From: Opitutaceae bacterium UBA2377
GTDB taxonomy: Bacteria > Verrucomicrobiota > Verrucomicrobiia > Opitutales > Opitutaceae
Direction: 5' to 3'
Assembly (NCBI GenBank): GCA_002344205.1
Contig: DDSZ01000031.1
Coordinates: forward strand, 872 to 64,871
DNA length: 64,000 nt
The notes under the pieces are model-generated. The model saw only the letters and a program-made list of their open reading frames with translations. It was not told where the DNA came from and made no database searches. Below, one piece after another: positions 44,330-58,172 of the stretch (the stretch's first letter is position 1; each line of letters opens with the position of its first letter). The translations under genes were made by a program, and so were the position numbers.

Positions 44330-45535
44330 TCAGGCCGGCGTCACCGGCGGACGCGAACCGTTTTGCGGGAAGCAGATCCGCCCCACGGCTTCGTCAAAGT
44401 CCGCCGCACCGTGCAGGATCTCCACCTCCAGCCGCAGATAGTAGAGCGGCAGCGTCCACTCCCGGTCCGCCGGGATGCGCACGGCATCCTTTTCGGTGGT
44501 CACGAGACAGTCGGCGCCTTCGCGCCGGGCGAGTTCAAGCAGGCCGTCGAAATCCTCGTCCACGTAGCGGTAGTGGTCGAGGTAGCGTTCGCGGGCCACG
44601 AGCTTCGCGCCGAGGTCGCGGAGGAATTTTTCAAAGCTCTCCGGCGTCGCGATGCCGCAGAATGCCGCCACCCGGCGGCCTTTCAGGTAATCGAGCGGCT
44701 GGCGTTCGGCCGAACCGAGCCGCTGGAGATACTTGGGCCGGTGCGCGCACTCGATCAGGTCCACCCCCGGGTTGTGCTTCTGGATCAGCGCCTCCAGGTC
44801 GGGGTCGCGTTCGCCGTTGGATTTCGTGAGGAAAACATAGGAGGCGCGGCGCAGGTGCTTGATCGGCTCGCGCAGGATGCCGCGGGGCAGCAGGTGGCCG
44901 TTGCCGAAGGGGTTGGTCTTGTCCACCAGCAAAAGGTTCAGCCGGCCCTTGAGCGGCAGGTATTGGAAACCGTCATCGAGCACGAGCGTGTCGCAACCGA
45001 AGCGCCTGATCGCGTAGGCGCCGGCTTTCACGCGATTTTTGTCCACGAGCACGATCACGCCGGGGAGGTTGCGGGCGAGCATGTAGGGCTCGTCCCCCGC
45101 CTCCTCGCTGTTGAGCAGGATGGTCCGCCCGTCGCTGACGATGCGCGGCGGCGGTTCGGCGGCATGCGTGAGCGCCCACCACCACCGTTTCCACACGGGC
45201 GGGGCCTTGCTCTTGTAGCCGCGGGAGAGGATGGCGACCTTGCGCCCGCGCTCCTGCAGCGCGCGGGCAAATTTCTCCACCACGGGGGTCTTGCCCGTGC
45301 CGCCCACCGTGAGGTTGCCCACCACCACCACCAGGCAGCCCAGCGGCTGGTCGTGCAGGATGCGGTGGCGGTAAAGCCAGAAACGGAGCTGCGCGATGCC
45401 GCTGAACAGGAAGGAAAGCAGGTGCAGAAAGAACCCGTAAACCGCGGCGCCCGTGTCCGCCCGCCGCCCGAGGATCACGTCCACGGTGTAGAGTTCGAGC
45501 GCGTTGATTTTTTTCTGCAGCCAGGATTGGGACAT
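44330..45535 (-). CDS. lpxK: Tetraacyldisaccharide 4'-kinase
   Basis: Phosphorylates the lipid A precursor at the 4' position on the inner face of the inner membrane. The 401 residues have an N-terminal membrane-associating hydrophobic helix (about 30-50), the P-loop [12 protein letters not shown] (73-84), [21 protein letters not shown] and [14 protein letters not shown], and a C-terminal domain with [14 protein letters not shown] and [13 protein letters not shown]. The ATG at 45535 is the family start; a very long frame continuing upstream to 46555 runs antisense through the aminotransferase and is an artefact. Confidence 0.95.
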   Translation of the reverse strand: MSQSWLQKKINALELYTVDVILGRRADTGAAVYGFFLHLLSFLFSGIAQLRFWLYRHRILHDQPLGCLVVVVGNLTVGGTGKTPVVEKFARALQERGRKVAILSRGYKSKAPPVWKRWWWALTHAAEPPPRIVSDGRTILLNSEEAGDEPYMLARNLPGVIVLVDKNRVKAGAYAIRRFGCDTLVLDDGFQYLPLKGRLNLLLVDKTNPFGNGHLLPRGILREPIKHLRRASYVFLTKSNGERDPDLEALIQKHNPGVDLIECAHRPKYLQRLGSAERQPLDYLKGRRVAAFCGIATPESFEKFLRDLGAKLVARERYLDHYRYVDEDFDGLLELARREGADCLVTTEKDAVRIPADREWTLPLYYLRLEVEILHGAADFDEAVGRICFPQNGSRPPVTPA

Positions 45536-45613
45536 GGGACAATGACAGGAATGAAGGTTGACCCGCGTTTTGGGAAGCCGCTTTCGTAGCATCTTAACTT
45601 TCTCCGCCGCCAC

Positions 45614-46702
45614 ATGTCCTACAAGCTCTTCATCCCCGGCCCCATCGCGGTCTCCGAGAAAACGCTGCGGGCGATGGCCCAGCCGATGATCGGCCACCGC
45701 AGCACCGACTTCGTCGCGCTCTACCAATCCATCCAGCCGGACCTGCAGGCGCTGTTCCACACCCAGGACCCGGTCTATATCAGCACCAGTTCCGCCTGGG
45801 GCGTGATGGAAGGAGCCATCCGCAACCTCACGCAAAAGAAGGTGCTCTGCTGCATGAACGGCGCCTTTTCCGACAAGTGGCTCGACGTGGCCCAGCGCAG
45901 TGGCCTCGCCACCGGCGCCCTCAAGGCCGAGTGGGGCCAGCCGGTGGACCCCGAGGCCCTCCGCCAGGAACTCGCCACCGGCCAATACGACACCGTCACC
46001 CTCATCCACAACGAGACCTCCTGCGGCTGCATGAGCGACCTGCCGGCCATCGCCGCCGTGCTGAAACAGTTCCCTGATGTCATCAGCATCGTGGACACCG
46101 TCAGCTCGTTCAGCGCGCTGCCGATCAAGAAGGACGAACTGGGCCTCGACGTCATCATCACCGGCTCGCAGAAGGCGCTCGCCCTGCCCCCCGGCCTCTC
46201 GCTGCTCACGCCCTCGAAGCGCGCCCTGGCCCGCGCCGCCCAGTGCAAGACCCGCGGCTACTACTTCGACCTGCTCGAGTTCCAGAAGAACCACGAGGCC
46301 GGCATGACGCCGAGCACGCCCGTCATCCCGCTGATTTACGCCCTGCGTTCCAAGCTCGATGACATCAAGGCCGAGGGCGCGGAAACCCGCTACGCCCGCC
46401 ATGCGCGTCTGAACCAGACCGTGCGCGACCATGTCCTCGCAAAGGGCTTCCAGCTCTTCCCCCAGTCGGGCCACGGCTCCGTCTCCCTCAATTGTTTCGC
46501 CAATACGCTCAACGTGGACCTGCCCGCGCTGAACAAGATCCTGAAGTCGAAGCACGGCCTCGTCATCGACGGCGGCTACGGCAAGCTGAAGGGCAAAACC
46601 TTCCGCATTTCCAACATGGGCGACGAAACCGACGAGACCATCGCCGCGATGCTCCGGGCCTTCGATTCCGCTCTGGCCGAGACCCCGCGCCTGCCGGCCT
46701 GA
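45614..46702 (+). CDS. Class V PLP aminotransferase (alanine-glyoxylate / serine-pyruvate type)
   Basis: A 362-residue PLP enzyme. It opens with [20 protein letters not shown], the typical start of the AGXT/serine-glyoxylate group, and contains the PLP lysine K187 in [13 protein letters not shown], with the ring-stacking region VDTVSSF just before. It may interconvert alanine, serine, glyoxylate and pyruvate, or act as a phosphoserine-type enzyme; the substrate is not decidable here. Divergent from lpxK; topB follows 65 nt later. Confidence 0.88.
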   Translation: MSYKLFIPGPIAVSEKTLRAMAQPMIGHRSTDFVALYQSIQPDLQALFHTQDPVYISTSSAWGVMEGAIRNLTQKKVLCCMNGAFSDKWLDVAQRSGLATGALKAEWGQPVDPEALRQELATGQYDTVTLIHNETSCGCMSDLPAIAAVLKQFPDVISIVDTVSSFSALPIKKDELGLDVIITGSQKALALPPGLSLLTPSKRALARAAQCKTRGYYFDLLEFQKNHEAGMTPSTPVIPLIYALRSKLDDIKAEGAETRYARHARLNQTVRDHVLAKGFQLFPQSGHGSVSLNCFANTLNVDLPALNKILKSKHGLVIDGGYGKLKGKTFRISNMGDETDETIAAMLRAFDSALAETPRLPA

Positions 46703-46727
46703 GCGGCGGCCCGGCCAAAACTAAGCC

Positions 46728-46756
46728 TTGAAATCGGCGGCGGCGCGGCCTAACGC
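46728..46756 (+). promoter_or_regulatory. Candidate topB promoter
   Basis: TTGAAA (46728-46733), 17-nt spacer, TAACGC (46751-46756), then 11 nt to the ATG, predicting a leader of only a few nucleotides. Confidence 0.4.
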
Positions 46757-46767
46757 CTCGGCGCCTC

Positions 46768-49590
<2,823 letters not shown>

Positions 49591-49744
49591 GGCGGAAACA
49601 AGGTAAGCCGCACAGTGGCGAATCCAGCCGGGATGCGTCGAACTCGGGGCCAGTTGGGGCGGCGAAACGTCACCATCTCCGCCAGTGGCCCCCTCGCGCC
49701 TGCGAACAGCCAGCCGTTTATGCCACGGCTCGCTGAATAATATC

Positions 49745-49773
49745 TTGTCGGTGGGTGCGTGCAGGAATAAAGC
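49745..49773 (+). promoter_or_regulatory. Candidate fba promoter
   Basis: TTGTCG (49745-49750), 17-nt spacer, TAAAGC (49768-49773), 13 nt before the ATG at 49787. Confidence 0.35.
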
Positions 49774-49786
49774 AATCTCCTCTCCC

Positions 49787-50737
49787 ATGATCGTAACCAC
49801 CGCGCAGCTCTTCAAACATGCCTACGGCAAATACGCCGTCGGTGCCTACAACATCAACAATGCCGAGCAGGCGATGGGCCTGTTCCGGGGCTGCATCGAT
49901 TCCAAGGCCCCCTTCATCATCCAGATTTCCAAGGGCGCGCGCAAATACACCGACAAGCGCATGCTGGAGGCCATCATCCGCGCCGCATCCGAGATTTTCC
50001 CCGAGGCCATTTTTGCCGTCCACCTCGACCACGGCGACGAGCAGACCTGCTACGATTGCATCGATTCCGGCTTCTTCAGCTCGGTGATGATCGACGCCTC
50101 GCACGACCCGTTTGACGAGAATGTCGCCATCACCAAGCGCGTGGTGGACCGCGCCCACGCCAAGGGCATCTCCGTCGAGGCCGAGCTCGGCATGCTCGGC
50201 GGCGTCGAGGAGGACATCAAGGTCGAGGAAGGCAACGCCTGCCTCACCGATCCCGCCGAGGCCGAGCAGTTCGTAAAACTCACCGGCTGCGATTCGCTCG
50301 CCTGCGCCATCGGCACCTCCCACGGCGCCTTCAAGTTCAAGGGCAAGCAGTCGCTCCATTTCGACGTGCTCGAGAAAATCAAGGCCCGCCTGCCCGGCTT
50401 CCCGCTCGTCATGCACGGCTCCTCCTCTGTCCCGCAGGATGAGGTCGCCCGCATCAACGCCGCCGGCGGCCAGATCGCCGGCTCGATGGGCGTGGACGTC
50501 AACGAATACCTCCCCGCCGCCAAGCGTGGCGTCACCAAGGTCAACATCGACACCGACGGCCGCCTCGTATGGACCCGCGTGCACCGCGAATTCTTCCGCG
50601 ACAAGGCCGGCGAATTCGATTTCCGCCCGCCGGGCAAGATCTTCATGGAGGAATACGCCAAGTTCATCGCCAGCCGCAACGTCCTCCTCGGCAGCGCCAA
50701 CCAGCTCGACGACCTGCGCAAATCGCTGGGCAAGTAA
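49787..50737 (+). CDS. fba: Class II fructose-bisphosphate aldolase family protein
   Basis: Zinc-dependent aldolase for glycolysis and gluconeogenesis. The 316-residue barrel has AYNINNAEQAMGLFRG, the zinc histidine region FAVHLDHGDEQTCYDCI, VEAELGMLGGVEED, the second histidine in AIGTSHGAFKFKG, PLVMHGSSSVP with the third, and GVTKVNIDTDGRL. The sub-type (fructose- or tagatose-bisphosphate) is not certain, but fructose is usual for this form. A strong terminator follows. Confidence 0.92.
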   Translation: MIVTTAQLFKHAYGKYAVGAYNINNAEQAMGLFRGCIDSKAPFIIQISKGARKYTDKRMLEAIIRAASEIFPEAIFAVHLDHGDEQTCYDCIDSGFFSSVMIDASHDPFDENVAITKRVVDRAHAKGISVEAELGMLGGVEEDIKVEEGNACLTDPAEAEQFVKLTGCDSLACAIGTSHGAFKFKGKQSLHFDVLEKIKARLPGFPLVMHGSSSVPQDEVARINAAGGQIAGSMGVDVNEYLPAAKRGVTKVNIDTDGRLVWTRVHREFFRDKAGEFDFRPPGKIFMEEYAKFIASRNVLLGSANQLDDLRKSLGK

Positions 50738-50762
50738 GGCTCCCGCGCCACCCATTCTCTCG

Positions 50763-50792
50763 GCCAGCGGGTTCCCTCCCGCTGGCTTTTTT
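50763..50792 (+). terminator. Rho-independent terminator after fba
   Basis: GCCAGCGGG (50763-50771), loop TTCCCT, CCCGCTGGC (50778-50786), then six T (50787-50792): a perfect 9-bp stem plus U-tract. It ends 4 nt before the DTW-domain start codon. Confidence 0.9.
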
Positions 50793-50796
50793 GTTC

Positions 50797-51546
50797 ATGC
50801 CCCGCGAAACCTGCTACCGCTGCTTCTGGCCCAAGGCCCTGTGCTGGTGCCCATCGCTCGTGCCGATGCCCACCCGCACCCGGTTTGTGTTTCTGATGCA
50901 CCCGAAGGAGTTCAAGCAGGAGAAGGCCGCCACCGGCCGGCTTACCCACCTCTGCCTGCCCAACAGCGAACTCCACATGGGCATCGGTTTCGATAACGCT
51001 GAAGCGGTGCAGGCCTTGATCCACGATCCGCTCAACTACTGCGTGCTCCTCTACCCTGGACCGACCGCGATCAACCTGTCAGCCCCCGTCACGATTCCCG
51101 ACTTCGCGGCCGCGCTCGGTCCGCGCCGTCTCGTGGTCTTCCTCCTCGACGCCACGTGGGCCGGCGCCCGGAAAATGCTCCGTCTGAGCCCCTCGTTGCA
51201 ACGACTGCCCCGCATCATGTTTACCGCCACCATGCCCAGCCGTTACATCATCAAGCAGCAGCCGCAGGCCGGTTGTCTTTCCACGCTGGAGGCCACCCAC
51301 GAGCTGCTGCTCGCGCTGGCCCGCGCCGGGCTCGACGAGTATCCGTTGCCGGAGCAGCTGCTCGCGGTTTTCCAACGGATGCAGGACTTCCAGATCCGCT
51401 GCGCGCGCGATCCGGCACGGCCCGGTTATCGCCGCCATCCCTACAGCGATCCGGCCACGCGCCTCCCGGCCCGCGGTCGCAGCGGGACGCGCAACCGTTA
51501 CCTGCCCGTCTCCGGGGACACGCCGTCCGCCGGAACCGACGGCTGA
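50797..51546 (+). CDS. DTW-domain tRNA-uridine aminocarboxypropyltransferase
   Basis: The family adds a 3-amino-3-carboxypropyl group from SAM to uridine (acp3U) in tRNA. The 249 residues begin with a cysteine cluster (CYRCFWPKALCWC, likely zinc-binding) and have the SPOUT-like core: FLMHPKEFKQEKAATGRL, YPGPTAINL, and the DTW-equivalent LLDATWAGARKML. The C-terminal region has ATMPSRYIIKQQ and LSTLEATHELL. The tail after about 215 (RHPYSDPATRLPARGRSG) is basic. The ATG at 50797 lies right after the fba terminator, so it needs its own promoter or read-through. Confidence 0.88.
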   Translation: MPRETCYRCFWPKALCWCPSLVPMPTRTRFVFLMHPKEFKQEKAATGRLTHLCLPNSELHMGIGFDNAEAVQALIHDPLNYCVLLYPGPTAINLSAPVTIPDFAAALGPRRLVVFLLDATWAGARKMLRLSPSLQRLPRIMFTATMPSRYIIKQQPQAGCLSTLEATHELLLALARAGLDEYPLPEQLLAVFQRMQDFQIRCARDPARPGYRRHPYSDPATRLPARGRSGTRNRYLPVSGDTPSAGTDG

Positions 51547-51567
51547 GGCCTGTGTCACCCTCCCTCC

Positions 51568-52131
51568 GTGGATTCCCCCGCTCCGCTCCCGCCGGAAACC
51601 GAGGCCGACCTGCTGCAACGCGCCCAGGCCGGCGGCGAGTCCGCCTTCGGCACGTTGATGCAGGCGCATCACGCCTACGTCTTCCGTCTCGTGCAGGCCA
51701 TCGTTCGCCACGAGCAGGACAGTGCGGATATCTGCCAGGAAATCTGGCTCACCGTCTGGCAGAAGCTCGGCACCTTCCGCGGCGGCGCCAAGTTCACCAC
51801 CTGGCTCCACCCCATCGCCACCCGCAAGGCCCTCGACCACCTGCGCAAACGCCGGCGCTGGTTCGACCGCTTCCTGCCGTTCAGCCGCGAGGATGCCGTG
51901 ACCGACGAGACCGAGCGGCCCGACGAAGCCGGCGAAGAACGCCGCGAACATCTCCACCGGGTGCTCAACGCGCTCCCGCCCCTGCACCGCACGGTGCTCG
52001 CGCTCCGCGAGGTCCAGGGCCTGTCCTATGATGAAATCGCCCATGCCACCGGGATTCCGACTGGCACCGTGATGTCCCGTCTTTACCATGCCCGCCGTCT
52101 CCTGGCGAAAAAACTGAAGGAAAAACCATGA
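51568..52131 (+). CDS. ECF-type sigma factor paired with a zinc anti-sigma factor
   Basis: A 187-residue ECF sigma. Region 2 is FGTLMQAHHAYVFRLVQAIV, DSADICQEIWLTVWQKL and FTTWLHPIATRKALDHLRKR; region 4 is ALPPLHRTVLALREVQGL then YDEIAHATGIPTGTVMSRLY. The start is a GTG at 51568. It overlaps the next gene by 4 nt (ATGA) and heads a four-gene run that ends with a zf-HC2 anti-sigma. The two genes between them encode small exported proteins, which suggests an envelope signal or target. Confidence 0.93.
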   Translation: MDSPAPLPPETEADLLQRAQAGGESAFGTLMQAHHAYVFRLVQAIVRHEQDSADICQEIWLTVWQKLGTFRGGAKFTTWLHPIATRKALDHLRKRRRWFDRFLPFSREDAVTDETERPDEAGEERREHLHRVLNALPPLHRTVLALREVQGLSYDEIAHATGIPTGTVMSRLYHARRLLAKKLKEKP

Positions 52132-52565
52132 AACCCATCCGCCACCTCCTCGCCGCTCTCTTTGTCCTGAGCCTGCTCGCACCGCTCGGCGCCCAGCCGG
52201 AGCGCACCTCCGTGCGGGCCATCCTCGTCGCCGCCTCCAATGCCGAGGGCGCCAGCGACAGTCGCCTCGCGCCCTTTGAGCCCACCTTGCGCCGCATCCT
52301 CCGTTTCCAGAGTTACCGCTACCTTGGCGAGGGATCGGCCGCCCTCACCTCCTCGGGCACCATCAACCTTGGCCAAGGCCATCGGCTGGAACTCGAGACG
52401 GAAGCCGGCGACGGCAAGGCCGTGCGTCTCCGCGTCAACTGGCTCGATGGCCGGCGCAGCCTCATGCAGACAGGCCTCGTCCTCCGCCCGGGAGTGCCTG
52501 CCGTCTTGGGCGGCCCCGCCCGCGGCGACGGCGAGGTTTTTGCCGTCATCGTGATCGGCCGGTAA
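52128..52565 (+). CDS. Small exported protein of unknown function in the ECF operon
   Basis: A 145-residue protein with a clear signal peptide (1 to about 22, ending LAPLGAQ). The mature part looks beta-rich: VRAILVAASNAEGAS, LRRILRFQSYRYLGEGSAAL, HRLELETEAGDGKAVRLRV and VLRPGVPAVLGGP. I do not recognise a family. Its start overlaps the sigma factor stop by 4 nt, so it is translationally coupled to it. A periplasmic sensor or stress-response protein under the sigma factor is possible. Confidence 0.75.
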   Translation: MKPIRHLLAALFVLSLLAPLGAQPERTSVRAILVAASNAEGASDSRLAPFEPTLRRILRFQSYRYLGEGSAALTSSGTINLGQGHRLELETEAGDGKAVRLRVNWLDGRRSLMQTGLVLRPGVPAVLGGPARGDGEVFAVIVIGR

Positions 52566-52581
52566 ATTATTTTTCAACCGG

Positions 52582-52610
52582 GTGAATAAATTCATCCCGG
52601 CCTGCGTCTC
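52582..52610 (+). promoter_or_regulatory. Candidate ECF-type promoter inside the sigma/anti-sigma operon
   Basis: GTGAATAAA (52582-52590) followed 14 nt later by CGTCTC (52605-52610), ahead of the exported glycine-zipper gene. The -10 CGTC-type element and the GAATAAA upstream element fit an ECF promoter better than a housekeeping one. The -35 half also lies in a near-palindrome (CCGGG-TGAA-TAAA-TTCA-T-CCCGG). Confidence 0.4.
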
Positions 52611-52644
52611 ATGGGACAAATCCAACCATAACCCGGAGATAACC

Positions 52645-53031
52645 ATGAAAAAGCCCCTCATTATCGCCCTCTGCACCGCTGCCGCCCTCGCATTCGTCCC
52701 GGCCACCCATGCCGGCTCGAAGGAGCGCGCGGCTGTCGGCGGATTCGTCGGCGGCCTCATCGTCGGCCACGCCCTCGGCAAGCATGCTCCCGCCCCTGTG
52801 ATCCGCGAGACCGTCGTTTACGACCATCACCCACGGCACGCTCCCGCCGGCTACTGGCAGGAAAACCGCGTGAAAGTCTGGGTGCCCGGCCACTGGATCG
52901 TCCGCGTGGATCGCTGCGGCACCCGTGTCCGCCACTACGTCGCCGGCCGCTATGAGTGGCGCACCGAGCGGGTTTGGGTCGCCTATGCGCCCGCGCACCG
53001 CAGCCACGGCCGGGTCGCCTACGCCCGCTGA
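52645..53031 (+). CDS. Small exported glycine-zipper protein
   Basis: A 128-residue protein with signal peptide (1-23, ending THAG). The mature N-terminus is a glycine zipper, RAAVGGFVGGLIVGHALGKH, a motif used for membrane insertion or oligomerisation; the rest is rich in Tyr, Trp, Arg and His with a WVPGHWIVRV segment and a related RYEWRTERVWVAY. A Shine-Dalgarno GGAG is present about 9 nt before the ATG, unusual here. It follows an ECF-like promoter candidate, so it may be the main target of the sigma factor at 51568. Function unknown. Confidence 0.78.
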   Translation: MKKPLIIALCTAAALAFVPATHAGSKERAAVGGFVGGLIVGHALGKHAPAPVIRETVVYDHHPRHAPAGYWQENRVKVWVPGHWIVRVDRCGTRVRHYVAGRYEWRTERVWVAYAPAHRSHGRVAYAR

Positions 53032-53043
53032 GATCCCTCCGCC

Positions 53044-53484
53044 ATGAACTGCTCCGAAGCCGAATCCCTCCTGCCCGCCGCTGCCCCCGGTGGGCTTTCG
53101 GCCGCCCGGCAACGCGCGCTGGCGGAGCACTTGGCGGCCTGTCCCGCCTGTCGCCAGGCCCAGGCTGCATTCACCGACCTGCTTGAAAATTGGCGCACGG
53201 AAACCGCCCAAACGCCCGTGCCGCCCGCCGCGACCATGTGGGCCCGGGTGCGTGCCCAAAAACAGGCTCCGCGGCGCCCGCACCGGCCCAATCCGATGTT
53301 TTGGCTCGGGCTGCCGCTCGCCGCGGCCGCTGCCGTCGCATTTGTCTTTCTCACCCCCGGACCCGCCGCCCCGGAAACCGCCCGCGCCGAGTTTGTCGAG
53401 ACCGGCGATGCCGCCTCCACCATGGTCTATGTGGACAAGGAAAGCGGCTGGCTGGTCGTCTGGGCGGCGGACCAGAAGGGCTGA
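53044..53484 (+). CDS. Zinc-finger (zf-HC2) anti-sigma factor
   Basis: A 146-residue single-pass membrane protein. The N-terminal ZAS domain has C3 and the H29-x3-C33-x2-C36 zinc motif (AEHLAACPACRQ). A TM helix follows at about 85-104 (FWLGLPLAAAAAVAFVF), then a short periplasmic tail of about 40 residues ending SGWLVVWAADQKG. It should sequester the sigma factor encoded at 51568. It lies 12 nt after the glycine-zipper gene. Confidence 0.9.
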   Translation: MNCSEAESLLPAAAPGGLSAARQRALAEHLAACPACRQAQAAFTDLLENWRTETAQTPVPPAATMWARVRAQKQAPRRPHRPNPMFWLGLPLAAAAAVAFVFLTPGPAAPETARAEFVETGDAASTMVYVDKESGWLVVWAADQKG

Positions 53485-53520
53485 CCCGCCGGGTTTCTGC
53501 TCGCGCCGCGGGATTTTTTT
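53485..53520 (+). terminator. Probable terminator of the ECF operon
   Basis: CCCGC (53485-53489) pairs with GCGGG (53508-53512) around an 18-nt loop, followed by A and seven T (53514-53520). The T-tract is good; the stem is short. It lies directly after the anti-sigma stop. Confidence 0.45.
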
Positions 53521-53535
53521 CACTCCTTCACGCGC

Positions 53536-55650
<2,115 letters not shown>

Positions 55651-55662
55651 AAAATTCAAACC

Positions 55663-56694
55663 ATGACTTCCCGCGAACGCTTCCTCGCCGCCTGCGCCTG
55701 CGAAAATCTTGACCGCCCGCCGCTCTGGGTGATGCGTCAGGCCGGTCGCTACCTGCCCGAATACCGCGACCTCAAGGCGAAGTCCTCCTTTCTCGAAATG
55801 GTGAAGACCCCCGCCCTCGCGGCCGAGGTCACCCTCCAGCCCCTCCGCCGTTTCCCGGGACTCGACGCCGCGATCCTCTTCTCCGACATCCTCGTCATCC
55901 CTGAAGCACTCGGCCAAGCCTATGCCTTCCGCGACACCGGCGGCATCGCCATGGCCTACCGGATTGAGACTCACGCCCAGATTGAGGCCCTCGCCCCCGC
56001 CGCCGCCGCTTGCAACCGCCTCGGCTACGTCGCCGACACTCTCCGGCTCCTGAAAAAGAACCTCGCCGGCACGAAAGCCCTGCTCGGTTTCGGCGGCTCG
56101 CCCTGGACGCTCGCCACCTACATGGTCGAGGGCGGCAGCTCCGATGATTTCGAGCGGATCAAGGTTCTCTTCTACACCGATCGGCCGGCCTTCGATGCCC
56201 TCCTCGAAAAACTGACCGGCGCGCTCATCGCTTATTTCCACCTGCAAATCGAAGCCGGGGCCGATGCGATCCAGATCTTCGATTCCTGGGGCGGCATCAT
56301 CGCCGGGCCCGATTACGAAGCCGCTTCCCTCCAATGGATCCGGCGCATCGTCGCCGCGCTGCCGCGGGATTTCCCCGTCATTCTTTACGCCAAGGGCACG
56401 GCGTCCCACCTCACCGACCAGGCTTTCTCCGGCGTGAAAGCCATCAGCGTGGACTGGACCTGCGATCTCGCAGTTGTTCGCCGCACCCTGCCCGCCAACG
56501 TCGCCGTGCAGGGCAACCTCGACCCCGTGCTGATGACCACGACCCCCGACATCGTGCGCCAACAGGCCTCGCGGCTGCTCGAGTCGATGCGCGGCACCAC
56601 CGGCCACATCTTCAATCTCGGGCACGGCATCACCCCGCAGGCCAAAATTGAATGCATGAGCGCCCTGGTCGAAACCGTGACGACGTGGAAGTAA
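55663..56694 (+). CDS. hemE: Uroporphyrinogen decarboxylase
   Basis: Decarboxylates uroporphyrinogen III to coproporphyrinogen III. The 343-residue TIM barrel has the signature RPPLWVMRQAGRYLPEYR (about 18-35) with its key arginines, FSDILVIPEALG, GFGGSPWTLATYMVEGG, IFDSWGGII and NLGHGITPQAKIE. It sits between hemF and hemY, the two O2-dependent haem enzymes, in one direction; the three are probably one operon. Confidence 0.96.
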   Translation: MTSRERFLAACACENLDRPPLWVMRQAGRYLPEYRDLKAKSSFLEMVKTPALAAEVTLQPLRRFPGLDAAILFSDILVIPEALGQAYAFRDTGGIAMAYRIETHAQIEALAPAAAACNRLGYVADTLRLLKKNLAGTKALLGFGGSPWTLATYMVEGGSSDDFERIKVLFYTDRPAFDALLEKLTGALIAYFHLQIEAGADAIQIFDSWGGIIAGPDYEAASLQWIRRIVAALPRDFPVILYAKGTASHLTDQAFSGVKAISVDWTCDLAVVRRTLPANVAVQGNLDPVLMTTTPDIVRQQASRLLESMRGTTGHIFNLGHGITPQAKIECMSALVETVTTWK

Positions 56695-58052
56695 CCGCGA
56701 AAAAATCCATCGCCATCCTCGGGGCCGGCATCACCGGCCTCACCGCCGCGCACCGGCTGCATCGCCTCGGCCATCGCGTCGAGGTGTTCGAGCAGGCCAC
56801 CCGCACCGGCGGCGCCATCGGCACCGAACGTTGCGACGGCTGGCTCATCGAGCGCGGTCCCAATTCGCTGCTCACCAACGATCCTGCCGCCGGCGCACTC
56901 ATCAAAGAGCTGGGGCTCACACCCGAGCTGGTCACCGCCAACCCGGCCGCCAAAAACCGCTATATCGTGCGCGGCGGCCGGCTCGTGCCCGTGCCGCTTT
57001 CCCCCGGCGCCCTGTTGACCACGCGCCTGTTCTCTCCCGCCGCCCGGCTCCGCATCCTCGCCGAGTGCCTCCGCCGGCCGCGCGTGCGCACGGGCGACCT
57101 GAGCCTGCACGAATTCATTCGCGACCACTTCGGCGCGGAGTTCGCCGACTATGCGCTGAACCCCTTCGTCTCCGGCGTCTATGCCGGCGACCCGGCCAAG
57201 CTCTCCGCCCGGCACGCATTCCCCTTGCTGTGGACTATGGAGCGCGAGCACGGTTCGCTCCTGCGCGGCCAACTGGCGCAAGCCAGTGCCCGCCGCAGCC
57301 GCGGTGAGCCGCCGCCCGCACTCATTTCCTTTCGCCGCGGCCTGCAAACCCTCACCGATGCGCTGACCGCGCGGCTGCCCGCCGCCCTGCACACCGGCGT
57401 CACGATCGAGCACCTCACGGCCAAGCCCCGCTGGACCGTAGTCTGGCGTGATGCCACCGGCACCCACAGCGGGGAATTCGACGCCGTCATCTCCGCCCTT
57501 CCCGCCGCCGGACTCGCCGGCCTGCGTATCGGTGCGCTGGGCGACAAACCCTTCGCGAATCTCGCCGGCATCATCCATCCGCCGGTCGCCAGCCTTTTCC
57601 TCGGGTTTGCACGCACCCAGCTTGCCCACCCGCTCGACGGCTTCGGCCTCCTCGCCCCGGCCCGCGAACAGCGCAGCCTCCTGGGCGTGATCTTTTCCTC
57701 AACCCTCTTTCCCGACCGCGCCCCCGACGGCCACGTGGCCCTCACCGTGATGGCCGGCGGCGCCCGCCAGCCGGAACTCGCCGCCCTTTCCGCCGACGAA
57801 CTGCTCAACCGCGTCCGGCCCGACCTCACCGCGCTCCTCGGCCTGCGCGGCGAACCGGTTTTTCTGCGGCACTCCCGTTGGCCCCGCGCCATCCCCCAAT
57901 ACAATCTCGGTTATGACCAGTATTTCGCCGCCATCACCGCCGGCGAACGCGCCCATCCGGGACTGTTCGTCGGCGGTCAGGTGCGCGACGGCATTGCCGT
58001 CCCCGCCTGCATCGCCGCCGGTGAAAAGCTCGCTGACCGCGCCGCGGGCTAA
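56685..58052 (+). CDS. hemY: Protoporphyrinogen oxidase, FAD type
   Basis: Oxidises protoporphyrinogen IX to protoporphyrin IX with FAD and O2. The 455-residue protein starts with the dinucleotide motif SIAILGAGITGLTAAHRL, then EQATRTGGAIGTERCDGWL and RGPNSLL, PFVSGVYAGDPAKLSARHAF, and a C-terminal GLFVGGQVRDGIAVPACIAAG in pieces with FAD contacts. The GTG at 56685 overlaps the hemE stop by 10 nt and gives a normal N-terminus; an ATG at 56652 is an alternative with ten more residues of overlap. Confidence 0.9.
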   Translation: MEVTAKKSIAILGAGITGLTAAHRLHRLGHRVEVFEQATRTGGAIGTERCDGWLIERGPNSLLTNDPAAGALIKELGLTPELVTANPAAKNRYIVRGGRLVPVPLSPGALLTTRLFSPAARLRILAECLRRPRVRTGDLSLHEFIRDHFGAEFADYALNPFVSGVYAGDPAKLSARHAFPLLWTMEREHGSLLRGQLAQASARRSRGEPPPALISFRRGLQTLTDALTARLPAALHTGVTIEHLTAKPRWTVVWRDATGTHSGEFDAVISALPAAGLAGLRIGALGDKPFANLAGIIHPPVASLFLGFARTQLAHPLDGFGLLAPAREQRSLLGVIFSSTLFPDRAPDGHVALTVMAGGARQPELAALSADELLNRVRPDLTALLGLRGEPVFLRHSRWPRAIPQYNLGYDQYFAAITAGERAHPGLFVGGQVRDGIAVPACIAAGEKLADRAAG

Positions 58053-58069
58053 AAAGGAAATCAGCCTCC

Positions 58070-58127
58070 CACCGCAGCCTTGCCTGCCCGTCATAGCCGG
58101 GGGCGAACGCGATGCGACGGAGGGACC
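58070..58127. repeat. Short intergenic repeat with CCGTCATAGCC ... GCGACGGAGGGACC
   Basis: The segment between hemY and ileS has CCCGTCATAGCC and GCGACGGAGGGACC around a GCGAACG centre, and resembles a segment at 62710-62783 (CCGCCATAGCC ... GCGACGGCGGGA). Shared modules at two gene gaps suggest a dispersed palindromic repeat. Confidence 0.5.
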
Positions 58128-58155
58128 TTGACTCACCCCCCGGGCGACCTAGCCT
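58128..58155 (+). promoter_or_regulatory. Candidate ileS promoter
   Basis: TTGACT (58128-58133), 16-nt spacer, TAGCCT (58150-58155), 17 nt before the ATG. The -35 starts where the intergenic repeat ends. Confidence 0.4.
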
Positions 58156-58172
58156 CCGGCCCTTTTGCTGGC

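Noticed and set aside
44330..46555. A 741-residue reading of lpxK with a 340-residue N-terminal extension
   Set aside because: The extension is antisense to the class V aminotransferase, and the LpxK family starts at 45535.
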